From Candidatus Tayloriibacteriota bacterium (GTDB lineage: Bacteria > Patescibacteriota > Minisyncoccia > Phycocordibacterales > GWA1-40-21): DNA of 6,076 nucleotides. Under the pieces are notes generated by a model. The model was not told the DNA's origin, ran no database searches, and worked only from the letters and a program-made list of their open reading frames with translations. The DNA is taken from positions 1 to 6,076 of the forward strand of contig JAPLZG010000103.1 in the NCBI GenBank assembly GCA_026395155.1, written 5' to 3'. Of the stretch, positions 1 through 4,984 are shown piece after piece. The position numbers and the translations under genes are program-made. Each line of letters starts with the position of its first letter. Positions within the stretch are counted from its first letter, which is position 1.

Positions 1-2
1 CA

Positions 3-1583
3 TTATTCTTTCGATCTCCTCTCATACAAAAACCAAACGGTTATCAATACGTAACTCAATATCAAAAATACTTCTGAAAACCAAGAAATGTTCACATAAG
101 CAAAAGGTAAGCTAGCAAAAAATTCTGACACTTTTATCATATATGAAAGCAGAAACCATGAAACCCAAGCAAACGGCAAAGATACAATTAAAGAAACAAA
201 CCCAATTATACCTGTTAAGAAACCGAAAAGCATCACAGTAGATATAAAAGCAAGTATTAAAATATTTGCAGGCAATGCAACAAAAGAAAATATGCCCATC
301 TTATAAAGCAAAAGTGGTAAGACAAGTATTTGTGCAGAAATTGTAGAAGAAACAATATCTCTAAGACCAAACCTTTCTGTAACAAAAGAAAATCTATTTT
401 TTAATATTGGTGCAACATAAATTATTGCAATCGTCGCCAAAAAAGAAAGTTGAAAAGATATATCAAAAACCAAAATTTTTGGATTAAATATCAACATAAT
501 CACACCAGCAATCAAAAGAGCTCTGCCTATTTTATATTTTCTTCTAGTAATGCCAGCGAGGACGACAATAAGTGACATTATCCCTGCTCGAATAGCTGTG
601 GAAGAAGAACCTGTCATTATTACAAACAAAATTATTCCGACGACTCCACCAGAAAGCGCAAAGTTCCTTGGCAAAAAAGAAAAGAATTTAATGATAGATT
701 CAGCTACTATCGTAATATTATAACCAGACAATGCAACAATGTGTGAAAGCCCTGCGATTCTAAAATTATTTGTCGTATTTTCATCCATCGAACTTTTTGC
801 ACCAAGAATTATCCCAGACATTAGTGAAGATTGTGGCTCTCCGATAACTTTATTTAAATTATCAATAAATTTATTCTTAAACCAAAATAAAGAAGTCTTT
901 ATCGGATTACCGTGACCAGAAGAAATCAATTCCGTTTTTGCAAAATCAATTTTGTATTCTATATCATCTTTTTCAAGATACGAAACGTAATCAAAGCTGT
1001 TAATAGAACTTAGTGAACTTGTCCCGAGTGATTTATTTCGAGCTTTGTCGAGAGAAGTTGAGGGGAAATTCTCTGGTTTTTCTAATTTACCAGAGATTTT
1101 TATCATATCTCCATATTTAAACTCAGGATAAAGGTCGGTGCTTATAATTCCCCTACCAGCCACGACACATGTGTCGCAGGCAGGCCTGCCAGAAACAGAA
1201 ACACTTGAGCTAGCAAAAATTATTTTCTTAAAATCTACAGTGAGCATCACTGTCTTATCTTTTCTATTTGGTTCATCAGAAATGATTCCTTCTATCACGA
1301 CTTTTTTACCCAAATTTTCAGAAAGATAAATGTCATTATTTTTTATATCTTTAATTTCATATCGAAGAACTCCAACCGCAAAAGAAAATACAAAAATAGA
1401 TATTAAAAATATCACTCTTTTTTCTTTTAAATCAGTAACAAAAAACTTTTGAAAAATAAAAATAATAATCGATAGTAAAATCAGAAACAAGAAAAAAGAA
1501 AAACCAAGCTTAATAAATGAACATATAAAAATAGCAGATACAAAACCGCATAATGATATTAATAGAATAAAATCTCTACTCAT
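3..1583 (-). CDS. comEC: ComEC/Rec2-type DNA uptake channel, no metallo-beta-lactamase domain
   Basis: ComEC is the inner-membrane channel that carries single-stranded DNA into the cytoplasm during natural transformation. The 526-residue product has three hydrophobic segments near the N-terminus (about residues 5-75), an OB-fold-like DUF4131 region (about 90-225, ending in a KYGDMIKISGKL stretch), then the polytopic Competence domain with the hallmark GLSHIVALSGYNITI (about 278-292), STAIRAG (328-334) and FDISFQLSFLATIAI (373-387). It ends in ERRSKE, so the C-terminal metallo-beta-lactamase domain of the roughly 750-residue Bacillus form is absent; a separate gene may lie beyond the left edge. 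I chose the ATG at 1583; a TTG at 1601 would add six residues. No Shine-Dalgarno is visible. Two low-complexity segments in the OB region (residues 131-145 and 174-195) coincide with palindromic repeat DNA and look like in-frame insertions. Confidence 0.93.
   Translation of the reverse strand: MSRDFILLISLCGFVSAIFICSFIKLGFSFFLFLILLSIIIFIFQKFFVTDLKEKRVIFLISIFVFSFAVGVLRYEIKDIKNNDIYLSENLGKKVVIEGIISDEPNRKDKTVMLTVDFKKIIFASSSVSVSGRPACDTCVVAGRGIISTDLYPEFKYGDMIKISGKLEKPENFPSTSLDKARNKSLGTSSLSSINSFDYVSYLEKDDIEYKIDFAKTELISSGHGNPIKTSLFWFKNKFIDNLNKVIGEPQSSLMSGIILGAKSSMDENTTNNFRIAGLSHIVALSGYNITIVAESIIKFFSFLPRNFALSGGVVGIILFVIMTGSSSTAIRAGIMSLIVVLAGITRRKYKIGRALLIAGVIMLIFNPKILVFDISFQLSFLATIAIIYVAPILKNRFSFVTERFGLRDIVSSTISAQILVLPLLLYKMGIFSFVALPANILILAFISTVMLFGFLTGIIGFVSLIVSLPFAWVSWFLLSYMIKVSEFFASLPFAYVNISWFSEVFLILSYVLITVWFLYERRSKE
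1018..1064 (-). repeat. In-frame repeat insertion in comEC (segment PSTSLDKARNKSLGTSS)
   Basis: This segment encodes a polar Ser/Lys-rich stretch between GKLEKPENF and FDYVSYL, two blocks that are usually almost adjacent in ComEC OB regions. On the plus strand it starts GTCCCGAGTGA and ends GAAGTTGAGGGG. Together these resemble the two halves of a widespread GTCCCGAGCGAAGTCGAGGG-type bacterial intergenic palindrome, split by about 21 bp. That it is a mobile repeat is inference; no second copy lies in this window. Confidence 0.5.
1156..1190 (-). repeat. Twin palindrome inserted in frame in comEC
   Basis: Two perfect palindromes lie two bases apart: CGACACATGTGTCG (1163-1176) and GGCAGGCCTGCC (1179-1190). 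The first extends to an imperfect palindrome of about 29 bp (1156-1184) with CCAGCC facing GGCAGG. They are GC-rich islands in an AT-rich gene and encode GRPACDTCVVAG, which includes two of the protein's few cysteines, inside the OB-like region. The frame stays open on both sides. Confidence 0.6.
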
Positions 1584-1622
1584 AGATGAATATCTTAACA
1601 AAATAATGAGAATCTTGCTTGA

Positions 1623-1655
1623 CTGTCAGATAGAGCCTAAAGCTCTATCTGACAG
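1623..1655. repeat. Perfect 14-bp stem hairpin repeat
   Basis: CTGTCAGATAGAGC (1623-1636) is followed by a 5-nt loop (CTAAA) and its exact complement (1642-1655). There is no adjacent T-run on either strand, so it does not look like an intrinsic terminator. It lies about 40 bp upstream of the comEC start, so it could sit in that gene's leader or just upstream of its promoter. Confidence 0.7.
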
Positions 1656-1680
1656 AGCATACGAGATGTTCGTTATTTTT

Positions 1681-1878
1681 GTCTTTGCGAGGGGTCTTGG
1701 CGACGCCCGCCTGCACCCGCCTGCAACGCTATGCGATAGCATTGCGGGCAGGACGTTATGCGTAGCATTTCGGGCAGGTGGCAATCCAGAGATGGATTGC
1801 TTCGTCATTATATTCGACCTAATTTTCTTGAGTACAACGATTAGAAAATGGAAGTACTCTTGTGGTGCTCGCAATGAC
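1681..1878. repeat. MITE-like element with GTCATTGCGAG-type ends
   Basis: This 198-bp non-coding element is bounded by GTCTTTGCGAG (1681-1691) and CTCGCAATGAC (1868-1878), inverted repeats matching at 10 of 11 positions. Inside are a tandem pair of GC-rich palindromic units (1727-1778), an 8-bp GCAATCCA hairpin with a GAGA loop (1781-1800), and a GAGTAC/GTACTC inverted pair near 1830-1860. Short open frames across it on both strands are shadows of the palindromes. It and its neighbours account for most of the spacer between comEC and rnhA. The end sequence resembles a family of GTCATTGCGAG repeats common in bacteria; that family link is from memory. Confidence 0.6.
1719..1778. repeat. Tandem 25-26-bp GC-rich palindromic units
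   Basis: Unit 1 (1727-1752) and unit 2 (1754-1778) both read CG(C/T)TATGCG...TAGCATT(G/T)CGGGCAGG, separated by one base, with only a few differences. Unit 1 is part of a hairpin with arms 1719-1732 and 1736-1749 and a 3-nt loop. Its one true plus-strand mismatch (C1727 opposite A1741) becomes a G-U pair in minus-strand RNA. Confidence 0.6.
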
Positions 1879-1879
1879 G

Positions 1880-1918
1880 AAAAAGGCCGATTTCGCGGAG
1901 CGAAATCGGCCTTTTTTT
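1880..1918. terminator. Bidirectional intrinsic terminator after rnhA
   Basis: A 12-bp perfect GC-rich stem (GGCCGATTTCGC, 1885-1896, with its complement at 1900-1911) closes a 3-nt loop. It is followed by seven Ts on the plus strand (1912-1918) and preceded by five As, giving a T-tract on the minus strand too. It lies about 50 bp past the rnhA stop, so it should end rnhA transcription and separate it from comEC. No plus-strand gene feeds into it here. Confidence 0.88.
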
Positions 1919-1934
1919 ATTTATAATTAGAACA

Positions 1935-1969
1935 CTTACAACAACTATAACAATTACAACTTCCAACTA
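1935..1969 (-). repeat. Degenerate 7-nt repeat array at the rnhA stop codon
   Basis: On the minus strand, five degenerate heptamers start exactly at the stop codon: the first unit is TAGTTGG and the second AAGTTGT, then increasingly diverged AATTGTT-like units. The TAG of the first unit is the rnhA stop. It parallels the better-conserved arrays at 3155-3182 and 4950-4984. Confidence 0.45.
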
Positions 1970-2824
1970 TTTAACCCCCCAACTTCTTTTTACTTCCCTC
2001 TCATCTTCTTCGCTAAATGTTTTTTTAAACTTAATATTTCCTTTTATTCCTTTCACTTCTTTCTCACAAGAAGCCCAATCTTTATGTTTTTTAAAAATCC
2101 CATGAACTAAACTTAAATAGGAATATGCTGGAACTTTACTATTTGATTTACTTTTTTTCTTTATACCATCCCCTTTAAAATCTGTAATATCAACTTCATA
2201 ATCAGAAAGTTTTCCATTAAAAAGATTAATACTTTCACCCGTTAAAGTTTTGCCTGACGCATTAGATTTTTTATCTAATGCCCGGAAAATCTGAGATTTT
2301 CCATCAGGCAAAATTTTCTCGGGTAAATCCGCAAAAGCTGTAGCTATTTCATCACATCTTTCATTTCCAGGTATTCCAGAGTGCCCTGGTATAAGATTCC
2401 ATTTTACTTGATTTAATGAAGCTTTAGCTGAGGCGGGCTTTACTAATTCAAAAAGCTCCTGCCACAAATCTTTATTTAGAACTTCATCATCTTGTGCAGT
2501 TTTCCAACCATTTTTTTGCCAACCATAAACCCATTTGGTAATTCCATTTACTACATAAGCAGAATCTGTATTTATAACAATCCTCGCCCCGTCAGATTGT
2601 ATTTTTATTTGACTGGGGTCGGCAACGTATTCTAATGCTTTAATAGTCCCAGAAAGTTCCATCCTATTATTCGTAGTGTGATCTTCTCTACCCCCAAGTT
2701 CTCTGACTGTTTCTATGCTTTTAACTTTAGACTTTAGACTTTCAACTATCACAGCTCCCCATCCCCCAGGGCCAGGATTCCCTCTCGATGAACCATCTGT
2801 AAAAATAACAATATTTTTTTTCAT
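1967..2824 (-). CDS. rnhA: Ribonuclease HI with C-terminal viroplasmin-like domain and several in-frame insertions
   Basis: RNase HI cleaves the RNA strand of RNA-DNA hybrids (R-loops, primers) using two metal ions. In the 285-residue product all catalytic positions are visible: D10 in FTDGSSRGNPGPGGWGAV, E56 in NNRMEL, D87 in INTDS, H148 in IPGHSG and D158 in GNERCDEIA. The core is longer than the 155-residue E. coli enzyme because of extra segments at about 27-36, 69-81, 129-137 and 171-193, each matching a repeat or palindrome in the DNA. Residues about 235-285 (YSYLSLVHGIFKKH, then DWASCEKEVKGIKG) resemble the hybrid-binding viroplasmin-like domain, which is N-terminal in eukaryotic RNase H1; here it is C-terminal. 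I chose the ATG at 2824 because the conserved fold starts at once (MKKNIVIFTDG); an ATG at 2860 would add 12 residues read from repeat DNA. A terminator follows at 1880-1918. Confidence 0.95.
   Translation of the reverse strand: MKKNIVIFTDGSSRGNPGPGGWGAVIVESLKSKVKSIETVRELGGREDHTTNNRMELSGTIKALEYVADPSQIKIQSDGARIVINTDSAYVVNGITKWVYGWQKNGWKTAQDDEVLNKDLWQELFELVKPASAKASLNQVKWNLIPGHSGIPGNERCDEIATAFADLPEKILPDGKSQIFRALDKKSNASGKTLTGESINLFNGKLSDYEVDITDFKGDGIKKKSKSNSKVPAYSYLSLVHGIFKKHKDWASCEKEVKGIKGNIKFKKTFSEEDEREVKRSWGVK
2237..2324 (-). repeat. Three-way-junction palindromic element inside rnhA
   Basis: An outer stem pairs 2248-2258 with 2303-2313 (TTTTGCCTGA against TCAGGCAAAA, then one C/A mismatch that is a U-G wobble in the rnhA mRNA). 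Two perfect 9-bp hairpins sit inside it: GCATTAGAT at 2259-2267 with 2273-2281, and GGAAAATCT at 2284-2292 with 2294-2302. A further ACCCG/CGGGT pair at 2237-2241 and 2320-2324 may mark the outer ends. The core encodes residues about 171-193, between the catalytic domain and the C-terminal domain, and has no counterpart in ordinary RNase HI. It reads as an in-frame mobile palindromic insertion. Confidence 0.75.
2418..2441 (-). repeat. Short GC-rich in-frame insertion in rnhA (KPASAKAS)
   Basis: This stretch encodes residues 129-136 between LWQELFELV and VKWNLIPGH, where E. coli RNase HI has only a four-residue connector. It contains AGCTTTAGCT (AGCT arms) next to GAGGCGGGC, a GC-rich patch in an AT-rich gene. 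Repeat origin is inferred from composition and position; no second copy is in the window. Confidence 0.4.
2587..2618 (-). repeat. Inverted repeat inserted in rnhA (DPSQIKIQSDGA)
   Basis: CCCCGTCA (2587-2594) faces TGACTGGGG (2610-2618), an 8-bp stem with one bulged T and a 15-nt AT-rich loop. It encodes about residues 69-80, immediately before the catalytic strand INTDS. This connector is roughly ten residues longer than in E. coli RNase HI. Confidence 0.5.
2719..2746 (-). repeat. Heptamer tandem array inside the rnhA reading frame
   Basis: Four 7-nt units occur in a row: on the plus strand TTTTAAC, then two identical TTTAGAC units, then TTTCAAC. They encode residues V27-K35 (VESLKSKVK), in the loop between the GGWGAV strand and the ELGG strand. 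The period matches the intergenic heptamer arrays in this window. A 7-nt period is out of step with codons, so growth by one unit would shift the frame. Confidence 0.6.
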
Positions 2825-2844
2825 TTGAATAATAGTATCATATT

Positions 2845-3119
2845 TTGAATTACGAAACATGTGTATTTGTCATTCCCGCACACCTTTCTGTCATTCCGTT
2901 GAAGAACGGAATCCAGGAAAATCAGAACTGGAATTTCCCTCCTTACAGGAGCAGTATACCTTTCGCTTTTTTTACCACAAGGGCACTTCTTGTTTTCTAA
3001 TTCGCTTTGCTCATAAGAAAACAAAGTCGATTACAAAAATACTCAAGGTCTTTCATTTGGGTCCCAACCCAAATTTCAACCTTCGCGGGAATGACAGAAA
3101 GGAACACTTCGTAATTCAA
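2845..3119. repeat. 275-bp non-coding element with composite terminal inverted repeats
   Basis: The left end has TTGAATTACGAA (2845-2856), an 11-nt spacer and TGTCATTCCCGC (2868-2879). The right end has GCGGGAATGACA (3085-3096), an 11-nt spacer and TTCGTAATTCAA (3108-3119). Both 12-bp blocks are perfect inverted pairs and the spacers are equal in length but differ in sequence. The interior holds a GTCATTCC hairpin (2893-2912), TTGTTTTCT/AGAAAACAA (2990-2998 with 3016-3024), and ATTTGGGT/ACCCAAAT (3055-3062 with 3067-3074). No conserved ORF and no target-site duplication are visible. It fills most of the 349-bp spacer between rnhA and tsaC, and its left end reaches to about 20 bp from the rnhA start. 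Confidence 0.6.
2889..2917. repeat. GTCATTCC hairpin repeat copy 1
   Basis: TGTCATTCC leads into ATTCCGTT (2893-2900), a GAAG loop and AACGGAAT (2905-2912), followed by CCAGG. It shares framework and loop with the copies at 5579-5645 and 6046-6074. The inner stem differs, but complementary changes keep it paired. Confidence 0.65.
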
Positions 3120-3154
3120 GGGATTATAAATTCATAAACTAATCCCAAGTTTAC

Positions 3155-3182
3155 TATATTCAATATTCATTATTCAATATTC
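3155..3182 (-). repeat. Four-unit heptamer array overlapping the tsaC stop codon
   Basis: Minus-strand units are GAATATT, then GAATAAT, then GAATATT, then GAATATA, with a strict 7-nt period. The first unit supplies codons for the last residues (E422, Y423) and the start of the TGA stop at 3176-3174, so the array overlaps the gene end. Confidence 0.7.
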
Positions 3183-4445
3183 TATTTTAATCACACCTTC
3201 TCTTAAAACACTAATCTTTTCACCATCAATCTTTATTAATGTAGAAGGCAAAGAATCTATTTCTCCACCATCCCAATAGAAATCGATATTATTACCAAAA
3301 TAATTTTGTGCTTCTGCAATATTTTTTGCAGGAGGCATTCCTTGTGGATTTGCGCTTGGAGCAACTAACGGCCCAGTTTGTTTAATAAATTTAATCAAAT
3401 CTTTCTTGTCTGGAAATCTGACAGCTAAAGTTCCGTTGGCTTTATCCAAATATGGAAATAAATCTTTATCAAAAGGTAAAATAACACTTAATTTGCCAGG
3501 CCAATACTTCCTAATAAAAACTTTTATCTTCGAAGTCAGTTTAATTCCAAAAATTTCCAAATCCTTCATAGAACTTATTAAAACAATAAGGCCCTTGTCT
3601 GCATCTCTTCCTTTAAGATCATATATTCTTTTAATAGCATCCTCAGAATATACTGAAGCGACAAGCCCATAAAGAGTATCCGTAGGTATTATTCCTATTC
3701 CATCGGCCAAAATCGCTTCCGAATTCGTAAGGATAATTTCTTTTCTTATAAAAGAATTCATCATCTCTTCGAAAAGTAAAATAAACCAAGCTAAGAAAAC
3801 ATTTTTTCTTGAAAAATATTCGAGTTTTAAAGCGCTGTTGTGTCCTTGAACATAGCTTCTCCCTTTTATCATCAACCTCCTCTCATGAAGCTCATGAATT
3901 AAAACGTAAATTATTTCTCTACCAGACAAATCATCATCAATCCAAACTTCTCCTTTAGGAACAAAATCATAAACTCTGTCATGACCTCCAGCGGTAAAAT
4001 CTATATATAAACTATTTCGAACAAGCTCTCCTGATACTATCCAGACAGAAAAATCAAACAAACCAAAAATCTTTTCTTTTTTTGCTTTTTCAGCTATTTC
4101 GTTTAAACCTAAATGAGCAACTTTCTTTGCCAAATCAGATTTAGCTCTTTCTTTTTTCTCTGCTTCACTACCATTGATAACCGCTTCCAAAAAAGATTTT
4201 CCTCCCTTCATCAACCTTCTCTGAACAATAAGATTTTTCAAAAAATATTCTATTTCATTTGGATTACTCTCAACATCTATCCATAACTCATTTTCCGGAA
4301 TAAAATCTAATGCATAATGTTGACCAAAATTAGTAAAATCATTACTTATGTTTTTTCTAATATAAGCACCATCCACGATAAAAACTTTCAGATTTCTAAT
4401 TTCAAGATATTTTTTTATATATAATTTATGCATGATCGTGTTCAT
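3174..4445 (-). CDS. tsaC: TsaC/YrdC threonylcarbamoyl-AMP synthase fused to a duplicated HELHE-type domain
   Basis: Residues about 231-423 form a complete YrdC domain that makes threonylcarbamoyl-AMP from threonine, bicarbonate and ATP for tRNA t6A37. Visible signs are PTDTLYGL (254-261), KGRDADKGLIVL (278-289), GTLAVRFP (338-345) and VAPSANP (361-367). The 230-residue N-terminal part is not a family I can name. It contains one domain twice: residues 19-100 align without gaps to 132-213 at a fixed offset of 113 (for example DF-P--E-WID and RRLM in both). The second copy has H155, HELHE at 184-188 and H202, which could bind a metal; in the first copy these are Q42, NLIVQ and V89. The ATG at 4445 overlaps the cupin gene by 20 nt; the ATG at 4433 would overlap by 8. 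ATGs at 3764 and 3761, just before the YrdC domain, could start a free-standing TsaC. Confidence 0.87.
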   Translation of the reverse strand: MNTIMHKLYIKKYLEIRNLKVFIVDGAYIRKNISNDFTNFGQHYALDFIPENELWIDVESNPNEIEYFLKNLIVQRRLMKGGKSFLEAVINGSEAEKKERAKSDLAKKVAHLGLNEIAEKAKKEKIFGLFDFSVWIVSGELVRNSLYIDFTAGGHDRVYDFVPKGEVWIDDDLSGREIIYVLIHELHERRLMIKGRSYVQGHNSALKLEYFSRKNVFLAWFILLFEEMMNSFIRKEIILTNSEAILADGIGIIPTDTLYGLVASVYSEDAIKRIYDLKGRDADKGLIVLISSMKDLEIFGIKLTSKIKVFIRKYWPGKLSVILPFDKDLFPYLDKANGTLAVRFPDKKDLIKFIKQTGPLVAPSANPQGMPPAKNIAEAQNYFGNNIDFYWDGGEIDSLPSTLIKIDGEKISVLREGVIKIEY

Positions 4446-4806
4446 CTGCTTCTGCTTCAGCTTTTGTTTTATGAATAGTGTGATCTCTATGTTGTGGAGG
4501 CATGTAAATAGTATAAAGTCTCATTGAACTATCGCTTGATGTATTTATCACATTATGTCTACTTCCAGCTGGAACGAGAATGGCTGAACCATCTTCTATA
4601 TGGTGTTCGTCTCCATTTATTATTACGATTCCTTCACCTCTCTCTATTCTAAAAAATTGATCAACTTTATGAACCTCTTCTCCTATCTCTTCTTTTGGCA
4701 ACAATTTCATCAAAACAATCTGTCCATGATCTGCTGTATAAATCACTTCTCTAAAATTATCATTCTCTAATGTCTTATCCTCAATATTTGTTACAAATCC
4801 ACTCAT
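4426..4806 (-). CDS. Small cupin-domain protein, sugar-isomerase-like
   Basis: This 126-residue single-domain cupin belongs to the group annotated as cupin_2 or mannose-6-phosphate isomerase-like. Cupin motif 1 is GEEVHKVDQFFRIERGEG (42-59) and motif 2 is VPAGSRHNVINTS (78-90). H46 and H84 are candidate metal ligands; the usual second histidine of motif 1 is not obvious, so metal binding is uncertain. The C-terminus (LYTIYMPPQHRDHTIHKTKAEAEADEHDHA in part; His at 106, 109, 112, 123 and 125) is histidine-rich, which is common in this subfamily. The substrate cannot be read from sequence. It overlaps the start of the tsaC fusion gene by 20 nt, which suggests co-transcription and coupled translation. 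The ATG at 4806 lacks a clear Shine-Dalgarno; a heptamer array lies just upstream. Confidence 0.88.
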   Translation of the reverse strand: MSGFVTNIEDKTLENDNFREVIYTADHGQIVLMKLLPKEEIGEEVHKVDQFFRIERGEGIVIINGDEHHIEDGSAILVPAGSRHNVINTSSDSSMRLYTIYMPPQHRDHTIHKTKAEAEADEHDHA

Positions 4807-4811
4807 GTGAT

Positions 4812-4839
4812 TAGGTTTAAGTTTCTAGTTTATAGGTTT
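4812..4839 (+). repeat. Heptamer array immediately upstream of the cupin gene
   Basis: Plus-strand units are TAGGTTT, AAGTTTC, then TAGTTTA and TAGGTTT, four units of 7 nt ending 6 nt from the cupin ATG. The units resemble those at 4950-4984 but run on the opposite strand, so the two arrays face each other across the 175-bp spacer. The rest of that spacer (4840-4949) is AT-rich; I see no gene, terminator or confident promoter in it. Confidence 0.55.
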
Positions 4840-4949
4840 TAAAATATATTTAATACCACAATTTCAAAATTAAACGAATTATAATCTATTAATATCCATA
4901 TTATATATCTTAAATACACTTTAGGGAATATAATACCGTTATATCTTCT

Positions 4950-4984
4950 TTTACTAAAAACTAACACCTAAAACCTAGCACCTA
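4950..4984 (-). repeat. Five-unit heptamer array starting at the rlmH stop codon
   Basis: On the minus strand, five consecutive 7-nt units each begin TAG: the first is TAGGTGC, the second TAGGTTT, then TAGGTGT and two more T-rich units. The TAG of the first unit (4984-4982) is the rlmH stop codon itself, so the array begins exactly where coding ends. Confidence 0.72.

Noticed and set aside
1138..1329. Plus-strand frame opposite comEC
   Set aside because: It is antisense to a well-supported gene and has no recognisable protein features.
1584..1601. TTG start at 1601 for comEC
   Set aside because: It adds only six residues without family support, and an ATG follows directly at 1583.
1606..1926. 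Open frames across the comEC-rnhA spacer on both strands (106 and 82 codons)
   Set aside because: They run through hairpins, the tandem units and the terminator. Their translations are repeat-derived with no family resemblance.
2840..3124. Target-site duplication around the 275-bp element
   Set aside because: The flanking bases on the two sides do not match.
2821..3137. Open frames in the rnhA-tsaC spacer, including one with a CPCG motif
   Set aside because: They lie inside the inverted-repeat element and translate its palindromes. The cysteine motif has no supporting domain context.
3120..3146. GGGATTA/TAATCCC hairpin downstream of tsaC considered as its terminator
   Set aside because: The stem is only 7 bp with a 13-nt loop and no T-tract follows on the minus strand.
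3406..3672. Plus-strand frame opposite the tsaC domain
   Set aside because: It is a shadow of the conserved YrdC coding sequence.
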